Origin: Geomonas azotofigens
GTDB lineage: Bacteria > Desulfobacterota > Desulfuromonadia > Geobacterales > Geobacteraceae
DNA: 64,000 nucleotides
Assembly: GCF_018919395.1 (NCBI RefSeq)
Contig: NZ_JAHLME010000002.1
Location: 846,182-910,181 of the forward strand
Reading direction: 5' to 3'
The notes beneath the pieces were generated by a model, which had not been told where the DNA came from, did no database searches, and worked only from the letters and a program-made list of their open reading frames with translations. A program made the translations under genes and the position numbers. How positions within the stretch are numbered: position 1 is the stretch's first letter; the number at the start of each line of letters is the position of its first letter. This document shows positions 56,101 through 64,000 of the stretch, piece after piece.

Positions 56101-56763
56101 CTAGAGGTTCGGAAGGACCAGACCGTTCAGCACGTATCGGTACACGAGGTACATGAGGGCGAAAAGGATGACCGGAGCCGCGACCAGGACCGCCGACAAC
56201 GGGGTCAAGGCGAAGGGGGGTGGTACCGCCCGGATCGGGGGGACCGGAAGCTCGGGCAGGGCATCAGGGAACAGCGCGAGGCCATCGAGGGGGGGAACGG
56301 CTTCCGCTTCCCCCAACAGCCGTTTCAGTTGCGCCGTCCTCAACTGCTCCAGCACGTACTCCCCCTGCTCGCCGATGTAGCGCCCCCTGAAGCCTAGGGC
56401 GAGGCAGCTGCAATAGACCTCGCGCACCTCCTCGCCCTCCAGGGTTTCGAGCCGGTCGAAGGCCTCGACGCCGGCTTCGGTGGTGTTATAGAAAAGGCGC
56501 TGCAATTGCTCATGCTGCCAGAGTTGCCGGCCGGACCACTGCGAGCCGAGGAGCGTTTCGTCGACCCAGGCGCAGACGATGAAGCGGGCCTCGTCGAAAT
56601 GGGCCGGATCGCACCCACCACCGCGCGACAGCGCTTGCGCTTGCTCAAGCAATTGCCGGATTTCCGCCTTGACCTGGGCATACTCCGCCGCGGTTCCCGT
56701 CACTTGGTTGCGGAACTCGACGACATGGGCCAGCAGCGGCATGAAGCAGTCGATCAATCTCAT
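56101..56763 (-). CDS. tssL: Type VI membrane-complex protein TssL (DotU family)
   Basis: 220 residues. Cytosolic helical hook (FMPLLAHVVEFRNQ, ARFIVCAWVDETLLGS, FYNTTEAGVEAFDRL and REVYCSCLALGFRGRYIGE) and a single C-terminal membrane helix at about 188-210. The peptidoglycan-binding extension found in some TssL is absent. Forms the inner-membrane channel with TssM; 12 bp before tssM. Confidence 0.94.
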   Translation of the reverse strand: MRLIDCFMPLLAHVVEFRNQVTGTAAEYAQVKAEIRQLLEQAQALSRGGGCDPAHFDEARFIVCAWVDETLLGSQWSGRQLWQHEQLQRLFYNTTEAGVEAFDRLETLEGEEVREVYCSCLALGFRGRYIGEQGEYVLEQLRTAQLKRLLGEAEAVPPLDGLALFPDALPELPVPPIRAVPPPFALTPLSAVLVAAPVILFALMYLVYRYVLNGLVLPNL

Positions 56764-56765
56764 GA

Positions 56766-58163
56766 TCAGCTCCTGGTGACGATCATCAGCTCGACCTCCA
56801 GGTCATCCGGCGCCTGATCCCAGAAGAGCGCGAGGTTGTGCCACTTCTGAACCAGTTCCCAATGCTCGGAGCGACTGTCGATGGCGAAGTACAGGGACGA
56901 GGAGCGGCGCGGCAGCTCCTGGGGCGGGTTGGGCAGGTGCTCCAGGGGGAGCCCCGGCAGGGCCTGGGCGATCAGGAGGGGAAGCCGCTCCCGAGCGCCC
57001 ATCTTGGCCAGGGTGGTCAGGGACCCGAGCAGCGAGGCGGGGTCCGTGTCGGAGGTCAGGACCAGGTAGAAACGGTTGCGCCCATGGAAGTGGGCGGGCG
57101 CGAGGTCGGCCTGATAATAGGAACCGTCGAAGCTGAGCGAAACGGCGTATTCCGGTCCGGCAGAGATCTGGTTCAGAAGCTTCAGGACCAGGTCGTATGC
57201 CTGCGCGAAGCAGCCGCCCAGGTCGAGGTGGTTGTAGCCGGGAAGGAGCGCGACCGCCTCGGTCCCCGCGTCCGCCGAACAGGCGACGGACTCGCAAAAG
57301 CAGGAGAGCTCGGCGACGAGCTGCCCGAGAACGCCGTACAGCTGCCAGGGATGAATGTCGCGTGCGTGGATCAGGTGGTCAAGCTGGGCGAGGTACCGGT
57401 TCACCGTCCTGAGGGCGAGGAGGTAGACGAGGTCCTTGGAGCCGAATTCCGCCCCCTGGATGCCGCGCTCTTTCTTACCGCTTTCAAGCCGACGGGAGCG
57501 CACCGCGACCACGTCCCGTATCCCCAGAACCAGGTCGTTTAGGAAGGGAGCTGCGGAGATGGTGACACAGGGGGGAATGAAATCGGGGGAGATTTCGAGT
57601 TCGGAGCCGCGCATCTCCAGCCGGGTCAAGGGGACCAGCAGGTAGTCGCCAAGGAGATCCAGCTCGCTTTCCCAGAACAGCCTGAGGACGTGGTCAAGGT
57701 GCCGAACGTCCGCGGCCGGCCCGCCGGCGTGCAGGTCCGGGCAGGAGCCGCCCTCCGCCGCGACCAGGTAACGCGTGCTGGTTGTCGCCGCTGAATCGGC
57801 CTGCTCAAGGACGGTCACGTTTTCCGCACGCTCCCGCCATTTCCTCAGCCCGAGGTACACGGTGAGGGAAGCTCCCTCGCCCGCCGCATCCTGGGGGAGC
57901 AGGCGGGACTCGACCACCGCGTTTCCCGGCAGTTCCACGTAGGTGCCATCGGGAAAGAGGAAAGCGCCGCTGGTAAGTTCGAGGGAGTGCACCCCCTTCG
58001 AGAAGATCCTGACCGCCGCGCGGCAGACGCCCCAGAAGTGCGGCACCAGGTGGCTGTGGTACGGGATCAGCAAGGAATGCACGCCGCGCTCGGCAAGCTG
58101 AAAATGCTGCGGCTGCAGGAACATGCCCTGGTGCCAGAAGATGGGACCTTGCGCCGTATTCAT
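56766..58163 (-). CDS. tssK: Type VI baseplate-membrane connector TssK
   Basis: 465 residues. PIFWHQGMFLQPQHFQ at the N-terminus is diagnostic, as is HPWQLYGVLGQLVAEL in the helical middle and the head domain with FYLVLTSD. Trimeric link from baseplate to TssL/TssM. Start MNTAQGP at 58163, overlapping the tssJ stop by 4 bp; the frame extends farther but without homology. Confidence 0.95.
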   Translation of the reverse strand: MNTAQGPIFWHQGMFLQPQHFQLAERGVHSLLIPYHSHLVPHFWGVCRAAVRIFSKGVHSLELTSGAFLFPDGTYVELPGNAVVESRLLPQDAAGEGASLTVYLGLRKWRERAENVTVLEQADSAATTSTRYLVAAEGGSCPDLHAGGPAADVRHLDHVLRLFWESELDLLGDYLLVPLTRLEMRGSELEISPDFIPPCVTISAAPFLNDLVLGIRDVVAVRSRRLESGKKERGIQGAEFGSKDLVYLLALRTVNRYLAQLDHLIHARDIHPWQLYGVLGQLVAELSCFCESVACSADAGTEAVALLPGYNHLDLGGCFAQAYDLVLKLLNQISAGPEYAVSLSFDGSYYQADLAPAHFHGRNRFYLVLTSDTDPASLLGSLTTLAKMGARERLPLLIAQALPGLPLEHLPNPPQELPRRSSSLYFAIDSRSEHWELVQKWHNLALFWDQAPDDLEVELMIVTRS

Positions 58164-58663
58164 TCCACCCTCGCATTGGTTATCTCCTGAGCACCAAGGT
58201 CCAGGTGCAGTAACCCCTGCAGCGCGTTGGCCGCATCGCGCGATGGTACGGCGAGGAGTTCGGTGACCTTCCTCTTGCCCTGGCTGTAGTAGCCGGTGGC
58301 CAAGCCCAGGTAGCGGGTCCCTTCTCCCTTGTCGCAACTCTGGCTGATTTCCTGGCCCGGTTGAACAACCAGGAGCCTCGCGTTCACCACCGATCCATCG
58401 AAGCGGCCGCATTCGAGGAGCTTCGGCACGCCGTCCTTGTTCTGGGCCAGCTGTCTGAATCCGTCAGGCTCTTTGAGTTGATACAGGCAAAGTAACAGGG
58501 CGTGGGAACTCCGGTCGTAGCGGTTCAGTTCGGGATCCGCCTGCACTTTGAGCCGGATCACCTCAGCGGGCGAGTCGGACGCGTCGTTGTCCGCCAGCCG
58601 CATGTTCATCGTGCAGCCCGCCAGCAGACCAAGAAGAGAAGAAGCGAGAAGTATCGTGTACAT
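58160..58663 (-). CDS. tssJ: Type VI outer-membrane lipoprotein TssJ
   Basis: 167 residues. Signal peptide with lipobox LLAGC (Cys about 17). The mature part has the transthyretin-like TssJ pattern: EVIRLKVQADPELNRYDRSSHALLLCLYQL and CDKGEGTRYLGLATGYYSQ. Anchors TssM to the outer membrane. ATG 58663 with GGGAGGTGGCC upstream. First gene of the T6SS operon; the 200 bp to mobA hold its promoter, which I could not define with certainty. Confidence 0.92.
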   Translation of the reverse strand: MYTILLASSLLGLLAGCTMNMRLADNDASDSPAEVIRLKVQADPELNRYDRSSHALLLCLYQLKEPDGFRQLAQNKDGVPKLLECGRFDGSVVNARLLVVQPGQEISQSCDKGEGTRYLGLATGYYSQGKRKVTELLAVPSRDAANALQGLLHLDLGAQEITNARVE

Positions 58664-58862
58664 GGCCACCTCCCATCGCGCACGTGGCGGGGTGCTTCGG
58701 ATGTCGCGCCCAAGGACAACGCACAGGTTAGCATAAATTTATTAGCTGCAAACACCGAGGCGGGATTTTAATTTTCCGCCACGGCCGGCGGCACTTATGG
58801 TATAAACGAGGCTGGTTTAGGGGCCGGGAATGGCAATGCGGGACAGTAGAGCGGAGTCAGCA

Positions 58863-59462
58863 ATGATGCCGGATTTCGTGGCGGACGACATAACGGGTGT
58901 CATCCTGGTGGGGGGCAAAAGCCGCCGCATGGGACGGGACAAGGCCTTTCTCGAACTGCGTGGAAAGCCCCTCTTCGAACGTGTGCTCGACCTGTTCCGG
59001 GAATCGTTCCCGAAGGTGCTGCTGGTCGGCGACCGGGAGGAGCGCTTCGCGGATTACTCGGTGCGCGTCCTTGCGGACCTCATCCCCGGTAGCTCCCTCG
59101 GCGGGGTCTATACCGGCCTGTCCGGCGCGGACAGCGACTGGATCTTCGTATCCTCCTGCGACCTCCCCTGCCCCAGCAAGGCCATCCTGCGCCACCTCTG
59201 TTCGCTGCGAGAGGGATTCGACGCCGTGGTTCCGAAGACCAGGCAGGGGTACGAACCGCTCTTCGCGCTTTACTCGAAGAGATGCCTGGAGCCGATCAGG
59301 AAGCTTCTCGACAGGGGAGAGTGCTGCGCGTACGCATGGTATCCGGACGTGAACGTGCGGGAAGTGGGCCCCGACGAGATCGCGCCACTCGACCCGGACG
59401 GCACCGCCTTCCTTAATCTCAACACACCAGAAGACGTTAGAAATACAGGAGGAATTACATGA
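58863..59462 (+). CDS. mobA: Molybdenum cofactor guanylyltransferase
   Basis: 199 residues. Nucleotidyltransferase with GVILVGGKSRRMGRDKAFLEL, LADLIPGSSLGGVYTGL and SSCDLPC; GTP-binding and Mg-binding residues are all in place. Converts Mo-molybdopterin to the guanine dinucleotide form used by DMSO-reductase-family enzymes. ATG 58863 with GCGGAG upstream. The end overlaps mobB by 4 bp. Confidence 0.94.
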   Translation: MMPDFVADDITGVILVGGKSRRMGRDKAFLELRGKPLFERVLDLFRESFPKVLLVGDREERFADYSVRVLADLIPGSSLGGVYTGLSGADSDWIFVSSCDLPCPSKAILRHLCSLREGFDAVVPKTRQGYEPLFALYSKRCLEPIRKLLDRGECCAYAWYPDVNVREVGPDEIAPLDPDGTAFLNLNTPEDVRNTGGIT

Positions 59463-59962
59463 CGGTAAAGGCAGTATCATTCGTGGCGAAGTCGGGAACC
59501 GGCAAGACGACCCTGCTGGAGAAGGTCATCGTTCACCTCAAGGCGCGCGGCTACAAGGTGGGGGTCATCAAGCACGACGCGCACCGTTTCGACATCGACC
59601 ATCCCGGCAAGGACAGCCACCGGCTCACGGCGGCCGGCGCCGACACCATGCTGATCTCCTCGCCGGAGAAGCTCGCCATCGTCAAGAAGCACACCCAGTC
59701 CCCTCCCATCGAGGAACTGATCGAGACCTATTTCAGCGACATGGACATCGTGGTGACCGAGGGGTTCAAGAAGAGCGGCATGCCCAAGATCGAGGTGAAC
59801 CGGCAGGAGCGGAGCACCACGCTGCTCTGCCGGGGAGAAGCCTACGATCCCACCCTGATCGCGGTGGCGAGCGACGCCGAGCTCGACCTCGACGTCCCGG
59901 TGCTGGACCTGAACGACCCGAGCGCCGTCGCGGACTTCATCGAGGAAACCTTCCTGCAGTAG
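59459..59962 (+). CDS. mobB: Molybdopterin-guanine dinucleotide biosynthesis protein B
   Basis: 167 residues. P-loop AKSGTGKTTLLEKVI, VGVIKHDAHRFDIDHPGKDSHRLTAAGA and DMDIVVTEGFKKSG are typical of MobB, a GTPase that assists MobA. Translationally coupled to mobA (ATGA). A terminator follows. Confidence 0.94.
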   Translation: MTVKAVSFVAKSGTGKTTLLEKVIVHLKARGYKVGVIKHDAHRFDIDHPGKDSHRLTAAGADTMLISSPEKLAIVKKHTQSPPIEELIETYFSDMDIVVTEGFKKSGMPKIEVNRQERSTTLLCRGEAYDPTLIAVASDAELDLDVPVLDLNDPSAVADFIEETFLQ

Positions 59963-59982
59963 CAGAACTTTCCATAGACGCG

Positions 59983-60012
59983 AAAAAGGGGGACCCGCTG
60001 GTCCCCTTTTTT
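59983..60012 (+). terminator. Terminator of mobAB
   Basis: AAAAAGGGGGACC and GGTCCCCTTTTTT form a hairpin with loop CGCT and a trailing T-run. A further inverted repeat, GCAGACCTCCCGG (60037-60049) and CCGGAGGTCTGC (60094-60105), lies between it and the next gene; the right arm includes the stop codon of the minus-strand gene. Confidence 0.85.
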
Positions 60013-60104
60013 GTTCCCGCTACGGCCATCTCGGATGCAGACCTCCCGGCACGCGGTCCGGTACGCGGTCCGGCGCGGGGAAGGGACGGCCGCCCGGAGG
60101 TCTG

Positions 60105-60380
60105 CTATTCCTGCTGATCCAGCAGCTGCCATGCGGCGTAGCCGGACTTGCGCTCGGTGAGCCTGCGCCCCGACAGCTTGACGGACTTGCGGACCGGATC
60201 GGTCTTGACCGTCACGTAGGCACGTACGATGGCCGCGACCGTGGCTTCCTGGAGGGTGATGGCGGTGCCGTCGGCAAGCTCTAGCGTGGTACGCAGGTGG
60301 CGATGGTTCTTGGGGATCTCCGCCACGACCTGCACCACGTCCTCTGTACTCAGTACGATCTCCCCTTCGGTGGGTTTCAT
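60105..60380 (-). CDS. Conserved hypothetical protein
   Basis: 91 residues from ATG 60380 (MKPTEGEIVLSTEDVVQVV). Beta-rich, ending in KSGYAAWQLLDQQE. The repeated pattern of LRTTLELADGTAITLQEATVAAIVRAYVTVKTDP suggests a small beta barrel. No family known to me; similar short proteins occur in Geobacter. AAAGGAGC precedes the ATG. Confidence 0.65.
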   Translation of the reverse strand: MKPTEGEIVLSTEDVVQVVAEIPKNHRHLRTTLELADGTAITLQEATVAAIVRAYVTVKTDPVRKSVKLSGRRLTERKSGYAAWQLLDQQE

Positions 60381-60413
60381 GGGCCATGCTCCTTTGCCGC
60401 TCGACGCCAATGC

Positions 60414-60447
60414 AAAAACCCCGGGAGCCTGTGAGGCTACCGGGGTT
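60414..60447 (-). terminator. Terminator of tRNA-Gly
   Basis: On the minus strand ACCCCGG-type arms (60418-60424 and 60440-60446) with an inner AGCCT/AGGCT stem, followed by TTTTTG. It lies 13 bases past the tRNA 3' end. Confidence 0.85.
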
Positions 60448-60459
60448 CTGGAGATTATT

Positions 60460-60534
<75 letters not shown>

Positions 60535-60665
60535 TCAACAGAGACCCTGTTTATAGCAAAACCCGCCCGACCAGTCAACCTCTTTTTTTTAATGACACGA
60601 AAAATTTGATCCACCAATGTACCAAATGTCGTATCATATCGCGGGCCATAGGCTATACTGCTCAC

Positions 60666-61295
60666 ATGAGAAAGGAAGACAGGATACGCGAGATGATCGC
60701 TACCGAGGCGGCCCGGCTCATGTACGAGGACGGAGTCCGGGAATACCGCGACGCGAAGAGGAAGGCGGCCAAGCGGTTCGGCCCGGAGAAGGCGCTCTCC
60801 CTAGGGTCCCACCTCCCGACCAACGCCGAGATCCACGAGGAGCTCGCCCGCCTGATCGCGACCCGGGAGGAGGAGGTGCTCCCTAAGCGGCTGCTGCAGC
60901 TGCGGATCACCGCCCTCTCCTACCTGGAGCTTTTCGAGGAGTTCTCGCCGTATCTCGTCGGCTCGGTGCTCTCCGGCGCGGTCACCGGGCGCAGCGACAT
61001 CGACATCCACCTCTTCTCCGATTCCGTGGAGGCGGTGGAGAACCTGTTGCGGGAGCGGGACATTCCGTTCCAGACCGAGACGGTCCCCATCAGGAAAGGG
61101 GGCGTGATCAGGGATTACACCCACGTCTACCTCGAGGACCAGGGAGTCGAGATCGAGTGTTCGGTGTACGCCGAGGCCGAGCGCCGCAACCGCACCAAAA
61201 GCAGCATCACCGGCAGGGCCATGGAGCGGGCCGGCGCCGCACAGTTAAGAAAGATGATTGCCGCGACCGCCGGCGCCACCAACGACGAGGGCTGA
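60666..61295 (+). CDS. Nucleotidyltransferase-fold protein
   Basis: 209 residues from ATG 60666. VGSVLSGAVTGRSDIDIHLF is the G-S...D-x-D motif of the polymerase-beta nucleotidyltransferase fold; the acidic third residue may be in VEIECSVYAEAE. The N-terminal 75 residues are helical and basic. It could be an aminoglycoside-type or tRNA/protein-modifying enzyme. The function is not known. A longer frame upstream covers tRNA sequence and is not credible. Confidence 0.78.
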   Translation: MRKEDRIREMIATEAARLMYEDGVREYRDAKRKAAKRFGPEKALSLGSHLPTNAEIHEELARLIATREEEVLPKRLLQLRITALSYLELFEEFSPYLVGSVLSGAVTGRSDIDIHLFSDSVEAVENLLRERDIPFQTETVPIRKGGVIRDYTHVYLEDQGVEIECSVYAEAERRNRTKSSITGRAMERAGAAQLRKMIAATAGATNDEG

Positions 61296-61361
61296 GCACC
61301 TCACTGCAACCCGTTGAGGCGCCCCCCACGCCCCCCCATCAAAGACGACAGAGGAGATTTC

Positions 61362-61796
61362 ATGGAGAACCGAAAAGCGGAGCTGATCGAGACGCTGCTC
61401 CCGAAGGACACCAATTCTTACGGCAACATTTTCGGCGGCGTGATCATGAGCATCATGGACAAGACCGCCGGCGTGGTCTGCTGGCGTTATTCCCGCAAGC
61501 GCGTCGTGACGGCCTGCGCGCAGCGCATCACCTTTCACACGCCGATCAACGTCGGAGAGGTGATCTACTCCCGCGCCACCATCATCCACGTGGGACGCTC
61601 GTCCATGGAAGTGGAGGTCGAAGTGGAGGCGGAAAACGTGACCGACGGCGCCAAGCGGCTGGCCGCCAGCGGCGCCTTCACCATGGTGGCGGTGGACGAG
61701 AACTGGCACCCGGCGCCGGTGCCGCAATGGCAACCGGTCACCGAAGCCGAGATCGAGAAGTGGCGCGCGGTGGAGAAGAGGAGAAAGCAGGGATGA
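61362..61796 (+). CDS. Acyl-CoA thioesterase (hotdog fold)
   Basis: 144 residues. PKDTNSYGNIFGGVIMSIMDKTAGVVCWRYS is the YciA/BFIT-type thioesterase start, with RITFHTPINVGEVIYSRATIIHVGRSSMEVEVEV as second strand set. It hydrolyses acyl-CoA; the chain length cannot be told. GAGGAG precedes the ATG. Overlaps the next gene by 4 bp. Confidence 0.9.
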   Translation: MENRKAELIETLLPKDTNSYGNIFGGVIMSIMDKTAGVVCWRYSRKRVVTACAQRITFHTPINVGEVIYSRATIIHVGRSSMEVEVEVEAENVTDGAKRLAASGAFTMVAVDENWHPAPVPQWQPVTEAEIEKWRAVEKRRKQG

Positions 61797-61993
61797 GGCG
61801 CATGGTGCTTTTGGCGCTGCTGTTGCTGCCGGGGTGCGAGACGCTGAACGACGCGATGATCCGCCACATGCTCAAGGAACCGGGGCTGAGCGGAAAGATC
61901 AGCGACCAGATCCGGGACGGACTGGAGAGACGGGAGAAGGCCCCGTCCGCGACGGTGCCGGAGGCGGCGCCACCATTTCTCGATCAGGGATAG
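61793..61993 (+). CDS. Small predicted lipoprotein
   Basis: 66 residues. MRRMVLLALLLLPGC is a lipoprotein signal with lipobox LLPGC15. The rest is short and polar (GKISDQIRDGLERREKAP). The start overlaps the thioesterase stop by 4 bp; the last ten bases overlap the end of the convergent gluQ gene. Role unknown. Confidence 0.65.
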   Translation: MRRMVLLALLLLPGCETLNDAMIRHMLKEPGLSGKISDQIRDGLERREKAPSATVPEAAPPFLDQG

Positions 61994-62910
61994 ACGAAGG
62001 GAGCCGGGGTTCGAGGAATGGCGGAGACGTCGAGATGGGCTACTCCCCACTCCAATAGTTCCGCCGGCGCGGCATCCCGCAGTTGCGGCGGGGGGACCTG
62101 ACCGAGAAAACGAAGCGCCGCGAACAGCAACCGCCCCCCTTCCCGCTCCAGGTCGCGGCCGGCGGCGAGGGAAACGGCATTGTCGCGCTTGCTGAGCTTG
62201 GCGCCGTCCGGGCCGGTGACCAGCGGCAGGTGGCAGTAGGAAGGCGTCGGGAAACCGAAGATGCGCTGCAGGTAGATCTGGCGCGGCGTCGAGGCCAAAA
62301 GGTCAGCCCCCCGCACCACCTGGTTCACGCCGGAGGCGGCATCGTCGACCACCACCGCCAGGTGGTAGGCGTACGGGCCGTCGGCCCGGTGAATCACGAA
62401 GTCGCCGCAGGACGCGGTAAGATGCTGGCTGTAGCGCCCCATGATCCCGTCATCGAAGGAAATAACCTCGTCGTAGACCTTCACCCGCAGCGCCCTCTCC
62501 ACCTTTTCCGGCGGCAGCCCATCGCGGCACAGCCCGGGATAGACCAGTCCGTCTTCATGAGCGGCCGAGGCGATCTGGGCTATTTCGCTCCGGGTGCAGC
62601 CGCAGGCGTACGCGAGGCCCCGCCGCTGCAACTCTTCGGCGGCGGCCCGGTAATGTTCGGTGCGCCGGCTCTGGTACAGCACCTCGCCGTCCCAGCGGAA
62701 ACCGAGCTTCTCCAGGGTCGCCATCATGTCATCGGCGATACCGGGCACCACGCGCGGCAGGTCCAGGTCCTCCATGCGCAACAGCCACAGCCCCCCCTCC
62801 CTCTTGGCTCCCAGGTAGCTGCCCAGGGCGGCGACCAGTGAGCCCAGGTGCAGCGGCCCGGTCGGGGAAGGCGCGAAACGGCCGACGGTCTGTGTTCTGT
62901 CTGTGGCCAT
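61984..62910 (-). CDS. gluQ: Glutamyl-Q tRNA(Asp) synthetase
   Basis: 308 residues. A shortened GluRS without the anticodon-binding domain. GRFAPSPTGPLHLGSLVAALGSYL carries the HIGH motif, and AKLSKRDNAVSL the KMSKS; the zinc ligands are in ACGCTRSEIAQ with YPGLCRD. It attaches glutamate to queuosine in tRNA-Asp. Start MATDRTQT at 62910; upstream sequence is repeat DNA. Confidence 0.94.
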   Translation of the reverse strand: MATDRTQTVGRFAPSPTGPLHLGSLVAALGSYLGAKREGGLWLLRMEDLDLPRVVPGIADDMMATLEKLGFRWDGEVLYQSRRTEHYRAAAEELQRRGLAYACGCTRSEIAQIASAAHEDGLVYPGLCRDGLPPEKVERALRVKVYDEVISFDDGIMGRYSQHLTASCGDFVIHRADGPYAYHLAVVVDDAASGVNQVVRGADLLASTPRQIYLQRIFGFPTPSYCHLPLVTGPDGAKLSKRDNAVSLAAGRDLEREGGRLLFAALRFLGQVPPPQLRDAAPAELLEWGVAHLDVSAIPRTPAPFVYP

Positions 62911-62920
62911 GAGAACACCG

Positions 62921-63012
62921 AAAAGCCATTGGCCACGAAGATTGTGAGGCGTGCAAGCCCCGAGGTGGGGTTTCTCACAACTCCTCACCCTTTCTCCGTG
63001 GCCAATGGTTTT
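62921..63012. repeat. Paired inverted repeat, GGCCACGGAG family, copy 3
   Basis: Left arm 62921-62948 (AAAAGCCATTGGCCACGAAG, then ATTGTGAG) and right arm 62974-63012 (CTCACAACTCCTCACC, then CTCCGTGGCCAATGGTTTT). Ends four bases from the ppnP stop. The outer bases CCATTGGCCACG are shared with 27939. Confidence 0.8.
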
Positions 63013-63015
63013 GTA

Positions 63016-63327
63016 TTAGAGGAATGAGCAGCAGTAGTCAGCGACGGCGGTGACCTTCAGCTTGAAGCTGGAGTTCTCGGGCACCTCGAAGGCCTCGCCC
63101 CCCCTGACGGGGACCCAGTCCGGGGACCCGGGGAGCAGCACGGTCATCTCGCCCGACATGATCTCCATGAGTTCCGCGGAACCGGTGTTGAAGGTGTACT
63201 CGCCGGGCATCATGATGCCCAGGGTCTTGCGGGACCCGTCGGCGAAGAAAATGGTACGGCTGGTGACGCCGCCGTCGAAATAGACATTGGCCTCTTTGAT
63301 GACCGTTACGTTGTTGAACTCAGACAC
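63016..63327 (-). CDS. ppnP: Pyrimidine/purine nucleoside phosphorylase
   Basis: 103 residues, single cupin domain (former DUF1255). [62 protein letters not shown] and [16 protein letters not shown] are all conserved. Phosphorolysis of many nucleosides. Start is GTG at 63327 with AGGAGG upstream. Confidence 0.93.
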   Translation of the reverse strand: MSEFNNVTVIKEANVYFDGGVTSRTIFFADGSRKTLGIMMPGEYTFNTGSAELMEIMSGEMTVLLPGSPDWVPVRGGEAFEVPENSSFKLKVTAVADYCCSFL

Positions 63328-63396
63328 TGAAACCTCCTAATGGTATGAAATCGGGTGCGAACCCTGTACTAAGCACTCTCGCGGAGGCAGGCCCCC

Positions 63397-63744
63397 CTAC
63401 CGCTCCCACTCGCCGCTCTCCCAGCGCTCCAGCGCGGCCTGGGCCCGAAAGCCGATCAGCCCCGGTTGTCTCGCGATCACGACCAGCATCGCCACGCAGC
63501 GCTCGGGAGCTTCCCTCATGGCGTACACGGCCACCATGCCGGCGATGACGGGATTGGGGTCGTCAAGCAGACGCAGCAACTCCGCCACGCCCCCTTCGCG
63601 CTGCAGGGCACGGTAGTAGCGGTTGAGATCGGCGACTTCGGCGGCGGCCAGATCCTCGGCCATGGCTTGCAACGCCTCGCCATGGCGCACGGCCGCCTTG
63701 GCAAACCACCCCACCAGCTTTGTCACCTTCTCATGCTGCTGCAC
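63397..63744 (-). CDS. HEAT-like repeat hypothetical protein
   Basis: 115 residues. All-helical with repeat-like segments (GGVAELLRLLDDPNPVIAGMVAVYAM and LIGFRAQAALERWESGE), resembling DUF2019/HEAT proteins. Start is GTG at 63744 with GAGGA upstream. Cytoplasmic; role unknown. Confidence 0.7.
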   Translation of the reverse strand: MQQHEKVTKLVGWFAKAAVRHGEALQAMAEDLAAAEVADLNRYYRALQREGGVAELLRLLDDPNPVIAGMVAVYAMREAPERCVAMLVVIARQPGLIGFRAQAALERWESGEWER

Positions 63745-63992
63745 GCATTCCTCACGGGTTGAAGCACCGGCGGCGTCAGAGCCGCGGCCACAAGTGGTGA
63801 AAATAGCAGTTTTTCAACCGGCCATCAAGGATAAAGACTTTACCGGTCGGAGTTACTGAAGCAGCGCTTCGCACTACCAGACACTGTATAAGCACACCAA
63901 ACTCTGAAAAAACGTATTGCGTTGACAGCAGGGAGCCCCTGGCTGTATAGTTCCGACTAATTATTCAACTGTTACAACAAGGAGCTTGTACT
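63745..63992. other. Intergenic region with promoter
   Basis: No gene. At 63923-63952 TTGACA, 18 bp and TATAGT make a promoter on the plus strand whose CTGTATA-GT-(N4)-ACTAATT segment resembles the promoter repeats at 8787 and 9634. It precedes the gene starting at 63993. Confidence 0.6.
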
Positions 63993-64000
63993 ATGTTTAG
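63993..64000 (+). CDS. Start of a gene cut by the window edge
   Basis: ATGTTTAG follows AAGGAGCTTGTACT, a strong ribosome site at proper spacing, and a clear promoter. Only two codons (Met-Phe) are inside, so the product cannot be named. Confidence 0.5.

Overview
The window looks like a chromosomal segment of a GC-rich, anaerobic deltaproteobacterium of the Geobacteraceae (Geobacter/Geomonas/Citrifermentans type). This placement is inferred from a multihaem cytochrome with a periplasmic flavoprotein reductase, a sigma-54 V4R regulator, several hemerythrins, a selenocysteine peroxiredoxin, a DUF2325/DUF3793 pair behind a Fur box, a haem-pocket histidine kinase and a ssrA tag reading ADNYDYALAA. 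The genes are mostly chromosomal housekeeping operons separated by accessory modules. I see no insertion sequence, prophage or CRISPR array.

Layout. 1-3.2 kb: an ArsR-controlled ArsP-type permease, two thioredoxin-like proteins and a CcdA membrane reductase (minus), behind a near-perfect promoter that appears to give a leaderless mRNA. 3.26-3.77 kb: five tandem 103-bp repeats. 3.9-7.4 kb: small lineage-type proteins and a DMT exporter. 7.5-8.5 kb: tmRNA and smpB. 8.8-13.5 kb: a membrane protein, a Cache sensor and a hybrid histidine kinase, the first two behind copies of one promoter-bearing repeat. 13.5-17.1 kb: an amidohydrolase and panBCD. 17.5-20.7 kb: a GAF chemoreceptor and phosphofructokinase. 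21.0-23.2 kb: a UGA-containing selenoprotein divergent from a hemerythrin/redox operon with an HcpR-like site. 23.4-30.1 kb: hom, nusB and the riboflavin genes with nrdR and dCMP deaminase.

30.1-37.0 kb: a periplasmic respiration module (tetrahaem cytochrome, signal-peptide flavoprotein, outer-membrane porin, hemerythrin-like protein, MFS carrier) divergent from an XylR/DmpR-type sigma-54 activator. A -24/-12 promoter and a palindromic candidate activator site lie between them. The flavoprotein resembles fumarate reductase but lacks two substrate-binding arginines, so its acceptor is unknown. 37-42 kb: tex, a zinc-ribbon protein, a PAP2 phosphatase and a Fur-box DUF3793/DUF2325 pair. 42.3-58.7 kb: a one-strand type VI secretion operon (tssJ-K-L-M-A-B-C-hcp-E-F-G-vgrG) that lacks tssH/clpV, PAAR and a recognisable effector and ends in a truncated DUF4123 adaptor. 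58.9-64 kb: mobA-mobB, tRNA-Gly, a nucleotidyltransferase-like protein, a thioesterase, a lipoprotein, gluQ, ppnP and a HEAT-like protein.

A recurrent feature is a set of intergenic paired inverted repeats of several sequence families, placed between genes roughly every 5-20 kb. The strongest leads are the selenoprotein, the uncharacterised periplasmic reductase module, the 103-bp array, the leaderless arsR promoter and the shared promoter repeat.
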